Positions 1 to 10,120 of a stretch of 64,000 nucleotides of DNA are shown piece by piece. Made by a program: the position numbers and the translations under genes. The notes under the pieces were generated by a model. It worked only from the letters and a program-made list of their open reading frames with translations. It was not told the DNA's origin and did no database searches. The DNA is from Cycas panzhihuaensis (lineage: Eukaryota; Cycadophyta): assembly GCA_023213395.1 (NCBI GenBank), contig CM041465.1:219859741-219923740 (forward strand). The letters are read 5' to 3'. How positions within the stretch are numbered: position 1 is the stretch's first letter; each line of letters starts with the position of its first letter.

Positions 1-480
1 TTTTGTGTTGAAATTTGCCATTTCGAGTAGAAAGTTTGGTGATTTTTTGAGATTTCCTATTAGACTTGCCATTCAGAGGTTGTTGGGCATAGTCATTTTC
101 ATGTTTTACTAGTTGAAAGTTATTTTTTGAGGGATATTTTGCTACCTGGAGTGTGTTGGGCTAGGGCTTGCAAAAGATTTGTATTGAAGCATGTGGAGCA
201 TATAGGTCTGAAAATCTTGTTGTTGAGGCCATATTTTTGGTAAACAAAAGCTCTGTTGTGTGTGGATTGTTGTTTAGAGTTTTTAAAATTGGGTGTGAGT
301 GTGTGAAAGTGTCGTTGGTTAATTTTCTTCTTGTTTAGAGGATCATTGTTTGTTGAGGGCTCTTTTTTTGCACCATATACATGATGGAGATGCCGTAAGC
401 AATTTTTAATGGCAATAACTTTAGTTAATGGATGGCAAATATGGAGCTGGTTTTAATGATAAATCAATTGTGGAGAATTA
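1..480. other. AT-rich stretch without a recognisable gene
   Basis: No coding region, RNA gene or LTR boundary can be recognised. It lies directly upstream of a Copia gag remnant in the same orientation, so it may be the leader of element A, whose 5' LTR would then lie before the window. This is inferred from position only. Confidence 0.35.
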
Positions 481-918
481 CCGAAGAAAAGGCTATTGTT
501 TTTCCCACATATGCAAAGAAAAAATAGAAATTTGAGGAGAAACAATTCACTACCATTGACTTGTTGAAGCTATCATTGGCTTTAGATAAGAGGGAACTTG
601 TTCACAACATGGAGATGCTGCATGAGATCTGGACGATATTAAATGAGACATTTGAAGAAAAGAAATCAAATTGTTGAGTTGCATTGATGATGGAGCTACT
701 AAATGTTGTCGTCGAGGGTGAGAACAACATAAGTGCATACCTAAACAAAATAATGGATTTGAAGAACATGTTAGAAGATATAAAGGAAGATTCAATTGAT
801 AAAGAGCTGCTATTTGTGATCATTATGTCGAAATCACCAGTCGTGTTTAGTACCTTTTAGACTATCTATGCCAAAGATGAAGTTATGGAAGGTGAAACAT
901 TTGAATCGTTGGCTAGTT
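481..918 (+). pseudogene. Copia element A: gag remnant (UBN2-type)
   Basis: Translation around 600-850 gives a degraded Copia gag of the UBN2 type: a stretch reading LHEIWTILNETFEEK, a stop, then text resembling the SAYLNKIMDLKNML part of gag proteins. Gag forms the cytoplasmic virus-like particle. The frame contains several stops and ends abruptly at 918, where a foreign segment begins behind a 5-bp TAGTT repeat. The zinc-knuckle part of the same gene resumes at about 2931. Confidence 0.6.
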
Positions 919-1437
919 TGGGTCTAGACCCCATAGGCCTAAACCTTCCTATGATTTGTAATTTAGATTTTCATGGTTTTTGGGTTTTTAGGGCTTCGCT
1001 GTAATTTTACAAATTTTGGCCAAACAAGGTTTGATAAGAGCCCCATTTATAGCCAAACTGAGGGAATTTGATGCCTCAGTCATTTTCATTGGATCATTTT
1101 TGGTCTATTTTAGTTATTTTATGATTTTTTAGGGCAAAAGTTGACTATTTCTTACCCACAGGTTTCTTCATAGTATGGGGATCGTTGGAGTTCCCCAGTA
1201 CTACAAAGCTCTAAATTTTAATGGTATTACAAAATTTTAAATTTTACGATATCATTGAAATCTCAATGGTATACCCTGTTCATAGCAGGCTAGGCAAGAA
1301 ACTTCATGGGATAGGTTGCTTTAGCTTGTATTTTTAGTTTTTTAGATGTAATTGGACATTCTGGCTTGTTTTGGTTGAGAAAATAATTATTATGCATCTT
1401 TCTAATTCATTTTTCATTGATTTTTAACTTGTTATAA

Positions 1438-2200
1438 TGGTTAATAACTGTGAAAACTCCAGTTCTCAAATGTTGGCTATCATGGACATTATGGACGATG
1501 AGACGAGATATTTTGGCTTATTGCAGGCTTCTCAAGATAGTGACATTAGGACAATATGTCTCTAATTAGGCATTGTTGATAGATACTATTTCCCATTGGG
1601 ATAGGAGGTGGTAGGTATTCCTCCTGCCTTTCACTAGAGACGTGACTATGACTTCTCGTGATGTGTGAAGGATCTTGGGGGTACCCTGTGTTGGGCCATT
1701 TTTTGAGTTGAAGCTACTACCTAACAATCCTAGGGCCTATGCTTCTGCTGTGAGTTTTTTCTTTGAGAGAGGAGTTTGGGATAGATGAGGTGGTAGCTTC
1801 AGCTGCTTGATAGGCTCAGGAGTTTTGCTAGTATGGAAGCTTATTATCTATGCTACTTTATTTTGGATTGCTTGCCATCAAAACTATAATGATTTTCTTG
1901 GCAGTTGGATGGATGTGATACGATGTTGTGAGGTTAGGGAGAGGTTAGACTGGGCCATATTGATTGTGGCCAACATGAGGGCCTAATTCAACTAGATCAG
2001 ATCTATAGGTCATGGCTGTTTTTTATCTTGTACCCTCCTCTAGTGTTAGTTTTTTGACCATTTTAGAGTAGGATTGAGGGGAGGCCCATAGCCAATAGCA
2101 GATGGGGATCCTCTAGTTCACAGGTGGCTTGACTGCAAATACACACTTGTGTGGATTAAGATTGGCGTTGTATTTTCTACATCTCAAGAAGATTTTTCTG
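1438..2200 (+). pseudogene. Possible plant-mobile-domain or Tat-type accessory ORF remnant
   Basis: The + strand reads through stretches with a protein-like pattern, including a block near 1630-1700 ending RILGVPCVG, followed by tryptophan- and phenylalanine-rich text. Several stops interrupt it. The RDV-RILGVP pattern recalls the plant mobile domain or Tat-lineage extra ORFs, where a DVYRLLGLP-like motif is common. That is a family resemblance judged by eye and not established. There is no start codon I would defend. An alternative is the leader or gag of an unrelated gypsy element. Confidence 0.25.
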
Positions 2201-2214
2201 AGGTTAGTAGGGTG

Positions 2215-2880
2215 GTCCTTCCTATTTCATGATAGGCCTAAACAATCATCCATGAATACCTCAAAAATCTTGTTGATAAGGTCATGAAAAATAAAGTGCA
2301 TGAACCACTGATATGTTGTACTAACATTTTTTAGGCCAAGGGGCATGTCTATATAGGTGAAAGTATGCCAAGGCATTGTGAAAGTTGTTTTATGGCAGTC
2401 TTTAGGCAAAATTTGGATTTGATTATATTTTGAAAACCCATCCATTAAGGACATAACCTCAAATCTCATCATCTTATCAATGATTTGGTCTAAGAATGGG
2501 AGAGAAAAGTTATCCTTGGGGTAGGCATTGTTTATGTCCTTGAACTCTATACAAATGCGAATAGCCCTAGTTTGTTTTGCAAATGGGATGATATTACATA
2601 CCCATTGAGGGTAGTCAATCAATGTAATCAAGCATACATTATGGAGCTTTTCAACCACCATTTTCAAAGTAGCTAAGAGCTTGGGATATGTAAGGAATTA
2701 TTTCTACCTAACACACTTGGCTACAAGGATTGTAGTGAGGTTATAGGTCATGATCTAGGGGTCAATATCCTTCATGTTTATGTAGTCCCACATGAAGGCA
2801 TCTTGGAACTCTTAAAAGAGCTCCATTTATTGGATCACCTCTTCAGGTGAGCAATCTCATTTTAGCCGAAGATGCCAAGT
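2215..2880 (-). pseudogene. Ty3/gypsy reverse transcriptase fragment
   Basis: On the reverse strand an uninterrupted stretch (2667 down to 2227) encodes about 146 residues of gypsy reverse transcriptase. Visible are the fingers/palm motif with NNAYPKDNFSLPFLDQ, the palm motif SLMDGFSKYNQIQI, the MPLGLKN block, and the catalytic box as FMDD at 2245-2256 (usually YLDD or YIDD). Upstream to about 2880 the reading continues with stops. There is no start and no RNase H or integrase. The text resembles the Tat or Athila branch more than chromoviruses. It is a dead fragment. Confidence 0.8.
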
Positions 2881-2930
2881 TGAAACACCATGGCATGCTT
2901 GGTAGTTTTGGATCCAACCATGCCTTAGTT

Positions 2931-3332
2931 ATTAAGACATAGAAGAAAGATGGTGATTAGGGTGGAAGAAATCCGCAAAAGGCCGGAGAAACACCTTGAA
3001 AAAAGAAGACGAAAGATTTGTTGGAAACTGCAATTATTGCAAGAAGGACGACCATAAGGAAAAGAGTTGGTGGTTCAAGAGGAGAGACCAATAGAAAGCA
3101 TATCAAGATGATAAAGGAAAGGGTGTTGTTGCTCATTACATATAAGTCTTGATTTTGTCTATTATATCAATGGAATAGAGGGGCTCCTGAATCCTTGACT
3201 CAGGTGCATAAAGGCACATTTCTTTTTGTAAGCAAAATTTCACAACATGGGATTCAAATTCCAATGATACAAATATCACTCTTGTTAAAGGTGTTGGGAG
3301 AGTTTCCATTCCAGATGGTCACTTTGATAAGG
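2931..3332 (+). pseudogene. Copia element A: zinc knuckle and start of protease
   Basis: After the insertion, gag of element A resumes. Around 3027-3080 a nucleocapsid knuckle reads CNYCKKDDHKEKSWW, with the last cysteine of the CCHC motif replaced by tryptophan. Near 3195 the protease begins with a DSGA-like active site followed by a stop. The frame runs to DGHFDK at 3332, where element K is inserted. Rejoining at 21283, with one copy of the duplication removed, continues the protease in frame toward KNLLST. This shows directly that A was once continuous. Confidence 0.7.
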
Positions 3333-3673
3333 TGATAAGTATATGATTAGTCTTAATTGTATTTTCTAAGTAACATTATAAAAAGGTACTTAAGGGTACT
3401 CAAATATATACAACATTGTAAAAAGTCACTTAGGATACTTAATTAATAATTAGGTACACAGGTATCCCACATACAAACTAACTCAAGTTTGTATAAAGAT
3501 GTACAATTCTCAAAGAAAGGAATGAAGAGAAATAAGTAGAGACTCTCTCTCCTCTCCTCTGGCTTTGCTTAGGTTTTATTTCTTCTTGAAAATCCTGAGA
3601 AGTCTGAAGAATCTGTCATTCTTGTGAACTTTTCTTGCATAAAGCAAGGAGGGCAGAGCACAAATTCACATCA
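3333..3673 (+). repeat. Element K 5' LTR
   Basis: A 341-bp repeat that starts TGATAAGTATATG and ends ATTCACATCA. It matches 20935-21277 almost throughout. A TATA-like TATAAAG lies at 3492-3498, so transcription would start soon after. Confidence 0.92.
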
Positions 3674-3675
3674 GT

Positions 3676-3687
3676 TGGTATCAGAGC
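3676..3687 (+). other. Element K primer-binding site
   Basis: TGGTATCAGAGC begins two bases after the LTR end. It is complementary to the 3' end of initiator methionine tRNA, the usual primer for many plant Copia elements and some gypsy elements. Confidence 0.85.
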
Positions 3688-3740
3688 ATGGTCGGTCTCT
3701 GGGGAAGACTTCAAATAACAAAAATTTAGACTTGCAGAAG

Positions 3741-3830
3741 TGTACGGACAACCGTACAAACACCATGCAGAACTGTACGGACAGGGGAAAAAAGGGTTGA
3801 GAATCCGACGAAAATTTACCAGCAGGAGCG
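3741..3830 (+). promoter_or_regulatory. GTACGG-rich leader block of element K
   Basis: GTACGG occurs at 3742-3747 and 3775-3780, and its complement CCGTAC at 3752-3757. About 20 bases later comes GACGAAAATTTACCAGCAGG. The same arrangement is found in leaders of Copia elements B, E, D and, decayed, J. It could be an RNA dimerisation or packaging signal, but function is not shown by the sequence. Confidence 0.5.
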
Positions 3831-3935
3831 TTGTGAGACGTACAACAAACTTCTCTGAAGACACGAAGTTTGAATCTCGGAAAAAATTGAGGAAAAGTCC
3901 AAAAAATGGAGGGTGCAAGTATGGAGCTTCGATTG

Positions 3936-4147
3936 TGTAAAACGTAATGTTTTATCTTAAGTGTATTAGGGATAAGTAACTTAGACTCATTTGTAGTTAT
4001 GCCACATGGCATAAAGTCATTGATCAGTCTTTAGGTGGTTAGTAAACCAATTTGAAACTGTCTCTCATATGTACAATATAAATAAGTTATTGAGTTCATA
4101 TCAAGATGCAGAGACTTTGATAGAAATAAAGATTGATTATTTCTTCA
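3936..4147 (+). repeat. Element B 5' LTR
   Basis: It begins TGTAAAACGTAATG and ends GATTATTTCTTCA. A TATA-like ACAATATAAATA lies at about 4073-4085. It matches 7872-8084. Confidence 0.93.
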
Positions 4148-4164
4148 TGGTATTAGAGCAGGTT
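4148..4164 (+). other. Element B primer-binding site
   Basis: TGGTATTAGAGCAGGTT directly abuts the LTR. It matches the initiator-Met tRNA primer site except for one C-to-T change. Confidence 0.8.
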
Positions 4165-4289
4165 ATCCTGCAGAGAACGAGAGAAGAAGGATCAGTTCTG
4201 TAATCTGAGAAGGAGGGAGAAACTCAAAGTACAGATTGAGACCAAGAAGTGAGATTCTTAACAAAGTAACAGTGGAAGACGAAAGAAAA

Positions 4290-4400
4290 CAAATAGTACA
4301 GAAACCGTACGGCACAGTACGGAGGAGTACAGACATAATTCGAAGTGCTCAGATTAGCCTGAAATTTCAGCAGGAGATTCGCCCTTGCAAGGTCGTCATT
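4290..4400 (+). promoter_or_regulatory. GTACGG-rich leader block of element B
   Basis: The self-complementary 8-mer CCGTACGG lies at 4305-4312, with another GTACGG just after. Then comes CTGAAATTTCAGCAGGAG, parallel to the blocks in K, E and D. Confidence 0.5.
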
Positions 4401-4439
4401 TTCTTCTAAAGGATCGAAGGCTAATATCGAGTGACGAGG

Positions 4440-4719
4440 TCGAACTCAAACATCAAACTTTAGAGGACGTTGGATCGATGGAAGAGGCAGAGAAAGATCT
4501 ACAGCACCAAGGGATGCAAGAGTTTGCTTCAATTGCGGGAAACCCGAACATTTTTCAAGTAACTGTCGTGCTTTTGATGTTTGTTACCATTGTGGTTGAT
4601 CTGGTCACTTTCCCTATCAATGCAGGAAAGCAACACTTCAGAGAGGGAAATAGATATCTGGAAACTACAACAAAGAAAGAGATCAAGAAATAGAAGAAAA
4701 TGATGTAGAAATAGCCTTT
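4440..4719 (+). pseudogene. Element B: truncated gag with two zinc knuckles
   Basis: Only the basic RNA-binding end of gag remains. Knuckle 1 at 4525-4566 keeps all CCHC residues (CFNCGKPEHFSSNC). Knuckle 2 at 4582-4623 is CYHC...H...C but contains a TGA at 4597-4599. Compared with element D, the capsid-forming UBN2 domain is missing: the sequence passes from leader almost straight into the Arg/Gly-rich segment before the knuckles. B therefore probably depended on gag supplied in trans, or died with this deletion. Confidence 0.75.
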
Positions 4720-5170
4720 GTGGTTGCAGTAGCAGCAAGTACAAAAACAACAGACAACTGGTACATAAATTCAGGAGCATCAAACCACATGACAGGAAGA
4801 AAAGAATGGTTTGAATCTCTTGAACCATACTCATCTGCTGGTTCAGTAGAATTAGGAAACAACTTTCCTTTACATATTGAAGGAATTGGGATAATAGCAA
4901 TTGAAATTGATGGAAAAATACAGCGAATCGGCAAGGTGCTCTATGTAGCAGGAATGAAAAAAAATCTCTTATCAGTTTCTCAGCTTAGTAAGAAAAAACT
5001 GGTAGCCATTTTTGATACCAATGGGCATTGTTTTGTATAAGACATGAAAAAGGATGGTGCTGTAATAGCAGAAGGTATAGAAAGTAACAAACTTTATAAA
5101 TTACTTTCTACTCCTATTGTGCCTACCTATGATGTAAAATCTTTTGCTGTTTCAAGCAAAAACAATAATG
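4720..5170 (+). pseudogene. Element B: aspartic protease and GAG-pre-integrase region
   Basis: The frame 4720-5040 contains the retropepsin active site as NSGASNHMTG (the family has DSGA, so the catalytic Asp is changed to Asn) and ends in MKKNLLSVSQLS, typical of Copia proteases. A TAA at 5038-5040 interrupts it. The reading then continues through VIAEGIESNKLYKL to the zinc-binding pre-integrase segment beginning IWHLKYGH. Protease would cut the gag-pol polyprotein. Confidence 0.8.
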
Positions 5171-6060
5171 AAATTTGGCATTTAAAATATGGACATATTC
5201 AAATGATAGATTAGAATTGTTGAAAAATTCTAACATGGTTACTGGATTACCAAAACTATCATTTGATTTCTTTGTTGGTAAGAGCTGTATGATGGGAAAG
5301 CAACATCGAAATCCTTTTTCAGAAAGCACTCAAAAGGTCAGAAGTAAATTGGAATTAATACATACAGACATTTGTGGTCCAATAACTCCAAGTTCAATCA
5401 ATGGAGCAAGGTATTTTCTTACCTTTATTGATGATTTTTCAAGAAAAACTTGGATATATTTCTTAAAAAATAAATCTGAAGTCTTTGATCGATTTAGAGA
5501 ACTCAAAGCTGAAGTTGAGTTAGAAAGTAATAACAAAATCAAATGTATTCCGTCTAATGGAGGAGTAGAATATATGTTAAAGAAATTTCTCAACTATTGC
5601 AAAGATCATGGGATACGCAGGCAAATAACTACTTCTTACACACCTCACCAAATGGAGTCAGCAGAATCTAATGAATGTAACAATTATGGAAATTGCACGG
5701 TGTTTAATTTATGATAAAGGGATTATCAAAGCATACTGGGCGGAAGCAGTCAACACAACAGTATATTTGATAAACAGGAGTCCAACACATGCTCTACAAT
5801 AGATCACACCTGAAGAAGCATGGACATGTCATAAACCTAATGTAAGTAATTTTAAAGTCTTTGGGTGTAAAGCTTATGTTCACATTTTAGACAAGAAATG
5901 TTCAAAGCTAGATAACAAAAGTATAGAATGTATAATGGTTGGTTATAAGCTCAAAATCAAAAGCATACAGATGCATGGATCCAAAAACTAACAAAGTCCA
6001 TATTAGTAGAGATGTTGTGTTTGATGAAGATCCAGGAAAAATTCAAGGAGAATATCAAGA
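5171..6060 (+). pseudogene. Element B: integrase
   Basis: Open stretch 5175-5714 covers the end of the HHCC domain (SCMMGKQHR) and the rve core. The first catalytic Asp is present in HTDICGP. The second is lost: the SDxGGEY motif reads SNGGVEY, with GAT to AAT at 5556-5558. A glutamate persists near the expected third position (SAESN). A stop and frameshifts follow at about 5712-5940, before the C-terminal part (YRCMDPKTNKVHISRDVVF). Integrase inserts element cDNA; this copy could not. Confidence 0.85.
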
Positions 6061-7250
6061 GATAGAGACACTAACAAAGACTGCAGATAAGCTTCCTTCT
6101 ATATCCTTAGAAGACAAGTTTGACATCACTTCTGAAGACATTGAAGAGCATTCACCAAGGAGCGAAGAAGATATTACACACATTCAAGACGAAAAAGAGC
6201 ACAGGGACATTTCTGAACAAGAAACTCCAAAAAGGCTTCCAAAATGGTATCTCAAAACCATTGAAGAAGCTAAAGGAGACATCTATGAGCATAAGACTAG
6301 GTCACAAAGACACCAAGCCTTATCCTGCTCTCTGGAACCAGTCAATTATGAAGAAGCAAGCAGACATGCAGAATGGAAAGCTGCCATGAACGAAGAAATT
6401 GCAGTAATTCATAAAAATAAAGCATGGGAACTAATAGAATGTCCAAAAGACAAATCCATAGTAAACTGCAAATGGGTTTATAAAATCAAAGAGAAATCAA
6501 ATGGAGAAATAGAAAGATATAAAGCAAGGTTGGTTGTTAAGGGATATACTCAAACAACAGGAATAGATTATGAAGAAACCTTCTCACCAATTGCAAAGTT
6601 GACTATAATGAGGGCAATAATAGCCTTGGCTGCTCAACAAAAATGGAAGATCTATCAACTAGATGTAAAAAGTGCCTTTTTAAATGGAGATTTAAAGGAA
6701 GAAGTATATATGTATCAACATGAAGGTTATTGCAAACCAAGACAAGAAAATCTGGTATGCAGGTTAAAAAAGGCTCTCTATGGGCTCAAACAAGCTCCGA
6801 GAGCTTGGTATGCAAAACTGGACTAGTATCTTATTTACAACAACTTTCACAGATGCGAGTCAGATCCAAGTCTGTATGTAAAACTCAACAAAGAAAAGGT
6901 AACAATTATTGCAGTATATGTAGATGACATGCTACTCACAGGAAATGATAACACTCAATTGTGTTTATCAAAAACCAGCTTGAAAAGGTTTTTGAGATGA
7001 CTGATTTGGGAATTCTTCATTACTATGTTGGAATAGAAGTAAATCAAACAAGTGACTCCATTGGATTATCTCAATCAAAATACATAAAGAATATACTCAA
7101 AAAATTCAATATGGAGAACTGCAATAGTTGTGTCACACCAATGGAGACTAGTTGTATCTTAAGCTCAAATACAAAAGAACAAAAGGTAAATGCAACCTTG
7201 TACAGACAACTAGTCGGAAGCTTGATCTATCTTATTGCCACCAGACCAGA
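6061..7250 (+). pseudogene. Element B: reverse transcriptase
   Basis: A long open stretch (5939-6826) covers the linker and the Copia RT start (AWELIECPKDKSIVNCKWVYK), then YKARLVVKGYTQ, DVKSAFLNGDL and [17 protein letters not shown] at 6824-6826 breaks the frame. The catalytic YVDDM follows at about 6915-6930 in another frame. The region 6961-7250 continues with MTDLGILHYYVGIEV and VGSLIYLIATRPDI. Catalytic residues are intact but the ORF is not. Confidence 0.88.
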
Positions 7251-7863
7251 TATAACCTTTTCCGTAGGAGTGATTTCTAGATTCATGCAAGAGCCAAAAA
7301 TCTCTCATTGGAATGCAGCAAAACGAATACTCAGATATCTGAAAGGAACTATAAATCTTGAGTTAAGATACACTCAAGATAAGAACATACATCTGTTTGG
7401 GTATAGTGATTCAGATTAGGCAGGTGACAGAACAGAAAGAAAATCTACCACAGGGTATTGTTTCTCCTTGGGATCAGCAGTAATTTCATGGAACAACAAA
7501 AAACAATCCACAATAGCATTGTTATCTACAGAAGCCGAGTATAAATCAGCAGTCAGTGCTATTTGTGAAGCTTTTTGGATCAAACAACTGTTAAAGGATC
7601 TGGGACAAGAACAAATAGAACCAACCATTCTGTTTTGTGATAATCAAAGCGCAATCAAAATGACAAAAAATCCTGTGTTTCATACAAGAACGAAACACAT
7701 AGAAGTTCACCATCACTTCATCAGAGAGAAAGTTCAAAATAAAGAAATCGAGCTCGTATACTATAAATCAGAAGATCAAACAGTAGATATCTTCACAAAA
7801 GCTTTGAGTAGAAGTAAATTTCAATTTTTCAGAGACAAATTAGGAATAAAAGATAAAACATTA
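7251..7863 (+). pseudogene. Element B: RNase H
   Basis: The Copia RNase H shows SDSD (7405-7416), then a TAG at 7417-7419 where tryptophan of the SDWAGD motif is expected. STTGYCFSLG, LLSTEAEYKS, CDNQSAI and TRTKHIEVHHHFIRE follow in one open frame to 7896. TGG-to-TAG changes are a common result of deamination at methylated cytosines. A purine run at 7863-7871 just before the 3' LTR serves as the plus-strand primer. Confidence 0.88.
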
Positions 7864-7871
7864 AGAGAGGG

Positions 7872-8084
7872 TGTAAAAAGTAATGCTTTATCTTAAGTGT
7901 ATTAGGGATAAGTAACTTAGACTCATTTGTAGTTATGCCACGTGGCATAAAGTCATTGATCAGTCTTTAGGTGGTTAGTAAACCAATTTGAAACTGTCTC
8001 TCATATGTACAATATAAACAAGTTATTGAGTTCATATCAAGACGCAGAGACTTTTGATAGAAATAAAGATTGATTATTTCTTCA
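7872..8084 (+). repeat. Element B 3' LTR
   Basis: This 213-bp repeat starts TGTAAAAAGTAATG and ends TTATTTCTTCA. The perfect duplication GATTG follows at 8085-8089. Confidence 0.93.
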
Positions 8085-8737
8085 GATTGCAGATTTCTTC
8101 TCAAATAATTAGGCAAATTTCTCCTAACTGCTTTTGAAATCTCTGTTTTCGAAAGATTTATCTATCAAGTATAGTTTCGAAGCATAAAATTTGCTATATT
8201 TTTTTTAAACGAGCAAAAAACAGAATCAAACCCTAGCTGCGAAAATTGCTTCAGACGTGAATAACTCATTTAATAGAGGTCCGATTCAAAAATAGACTAT
8301 AGATTCATGTGGGCGACTTGAAAATCTTTCAATCAAGGTCCACTTCATTTTTGGTTGTACAAATTCCGTCCAACTGTAAGGATCCGTACAAATAGATAAA
8401 ATTCTGAAAATTTAGTCTCTTCTGAAATTTCCTCAGTCCTTCTACAATTTTTTCACACACACATATATTGTAAAAAAAAAGAAAAAAAAGAGCTAGAAGC
8501 CCTCTACACAGGCAGACCCTCCTCATTAAATTTTCTTTTCTTGCGCATATTGCTGTAAGCCCTCTTCATAGGCAGGCGTACCCTAGGCACATTCTTCTTA
8601 GGCATAAGCCCTCTTCACAGGCAGACATACCTCTACCAACAGATCTTCGTTTAGGCAAATACACCCCATACAAGTACAATTGTTCAGGCATATAACTGTA
8701 AGCCCTTCATAGAGTTAGGCATACCCCGTTTACAATT
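8085..8737 (+). other. Element K leader, second part, with short direct repeats
   Basis: Non-coding leader between the B insertion and the K gag start. AAGCCCTCTTCACAGGCAG-like repeats start near 8497, 8557, 8606 and 8700 in imperfect copies. CCGTAC occurs at 8384-8389, again matching the leader motif. An A-rich tract lies at 8470-8490. No gene is supported here. Confidence 0.6.
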
Positions 8738-9243
8738 ATGTCTCCAGATCAAGTGGATCAATCACATCTTGACAGTACTGAACTCTTAACACAAGAGCTT
8801 TGGGAGTAGTGTCAAGACGCACAAGCTTTTCAACAAAACTTAGTTACCAACATGATGACAATGTTTTAGCAGATGTTGCATCAACAAAATATTCCAACGG
8901 TTGTTCCAATCCCATCAATTCCATTCAAATTGGATGATAAAATTAGTATCCCACTTTTTGAAGGTACCATGAATGCTGATAAATTAAATGCATGGCTTCA
9001 AAGTCTAGAAGCCTATTTCAAACACAGCAACTTACGAAGGCACAAAAAATAATGGTCGTTGAAGTACACATGGCAGAATAGGCATTAACATGGTGGCAAT
9101 CATATTCTTGAGATAAACCATTTATTTCATGGGGAGAATTCAAAAATGTTGTCCGCAATTAATTTTATCCTCTAGGATACATCGATGCGCTCACTACACA
9201 ATGGCTTCATCTCCGCCAAGTTGCAAGTCAAGCAATTCAGCAA
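8738..9243 (+). pseudogene. Element K: gag, N-terminal part
   Basis: The ATG at 8738 begins MSPDQVDQSHLDSTELL, followed by the retrotransposon gag domain: PLFEGTMNADKLNAWLQSLEAYF, a WW pair near 9090 and the ISWGEFKNVV segment. Stops occur at about 8806, 8869 and later. The gene stops at 9243 where element C is inserted. It resumes at 17120, where the frame continues QQHIYEFVKLS. This is the capsid protein of a gypsy element, with family assignment from the gag domain and the downstream pol. Confidence 0.8.
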
Positions 9244-9954
9244 TGTGTGTAGGGAAAGTAGTTGATTTTGCTGCTGCAACTACTATAGGACTGCTACAAG
9301 ACTGCTACGACTACTACAAGACTGCTACGACTACTACAGGACTGCTACGACTATTGCAAGGCTGCTACAAGACTGCTACGACTACTACAGGGCTGCTACG
9401 GAACTGCTACAAAGCTGCGGTAACTACTACAGTCACGACAAGAATGCTATGCAGGGTGCAGTGACTGCTACACGACTGCGGCGACTGCTACACGACTGCT
9501 ATGCGACTGCGGCGACTGCTACACGACTGCTACGCGACTGTGGTGATTGCTACGTAACTGCGGCGACTGCTACGTGATTGCAGTGACTACTACGTAACTA
9601 CTACCCAGCTGCTATTCGGGCAGAAAATGGGTTTGTCCGGCGTGAGCGCGGACCTGACGGCCTAGAAAAAATAACTTACTTTTAGGAAACAGTTATGTAA
9701 CGTCCATAATTTGTATATAAAAGTGGGAACCGCAATGTGTGGAACATGATTCAGTTTGCATACATGTAATTGTAATAGAGCTGCGCCACGTGTGAGGGTA
9801 GCCATTCTGTATTGTTCTAGCAGGCGTCTGGTTGTGAGAGGACCAGACGCAGTGCCATGTTTTGAATGAAAGCAATTCCGGATGAATTTACCCCCAACGT
9901 GTGTGTCTTTCTCTTTGCATTCTGTATGGTACAAGTATGATTGAGGCACACACA
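9244..9954 (+). repeat. Element C 5' LTR
   Basis: It starts TGTGTGTAGGGAAAGTAG and ends TTGAGGCACACACA. From about 9290 to 9605 it consists of degenerate GACTGCTAC/GACTACTAC repeats. The same block is strongly altered in the 3' LTR. Confidence 0.92.
9714..9723 (+). promoter_or_regulatory. TATA box in C LTR
   Basis: TATATAAAAG lies about 240 bases before the LTR end and is conserved at 16879-16888 in the other LTR. This is the probable RNA polymerase II promoter of the element. Confidence 0.6.
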
Positions 9955-9956
9955 TA

Positions 9957-9972
9957 TTGGTTTCGTTGCCGG
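9957..9972 (+). other. Element C primer-binding site
   Basis: TTGGTTTCGTTGCCGG follows the LTR by two bases. It resembles the primer sites of Athila/Tat elements, with two changes in the middle. Confidence 0.6.
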
Positions 9973-10120
9973 ATTTCCTAACGGAAAAGGATGAAAAATT
10001 AAAAACCAGAAGCAGCTCATGCCACCTAGGGTTAACTCACTGAAGAAGACAGAAACGCGAGACGAAAGAAGCCGACGCTGGGACGCGGTGAAGAGCCAGG
10101 AAGGCGCGCGAAGACCTAGG

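Larger units (their letters stand above)
919..2925. mobile_element. Composite retroelement insertion in element A
   Basis: The segment interrupts the gag gene of element A and is flanked by TAGTT at 914-918 and 2926-2930, consistent with a 5-bp target-site duplication. The left end starts TGGGTCTAGACCCC, which includes a perfect 12-bp palindrome. The right end does not finish in a clear CA, so the right boundary is uncertain. The inside is mixed: up to about 2205 it reads best on the + strand, and from about 2215 it holds reverse-strand gypsy polymerase. It is therefore probably two joined fragments and not one intact element. Confidence 0.45.
3936..8084 (+). mobile_element. Copia element B, inserted in the leader of K
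   Basis: B is a 4.15-kb element with 212/213-bp LTRs and a perfect GATTG target duplication at 3931-3935 and 8085-8089. It contains a primer site, gag zinc knuckles, protease, integrase, reverse transcriptase, RNase H and a purine tract in the Copia (Pseudoviridae) order. The N-terminal two thirds of gag are deleted, so particle formation would need help from another element. The LTRs differ at five bases and one indel, about 2.5%. Several nonsense codons and frameshifts are present. Its closest relative in this window is element D. Confidence 0.95.

Noticed and set aside
3676-3687. tRNA-like words TGGTATCAGAGC at several places
   Set aside because: All lie next to LTR ends and are primer-binding sites; no tRNA cloverleaf surrounds them.
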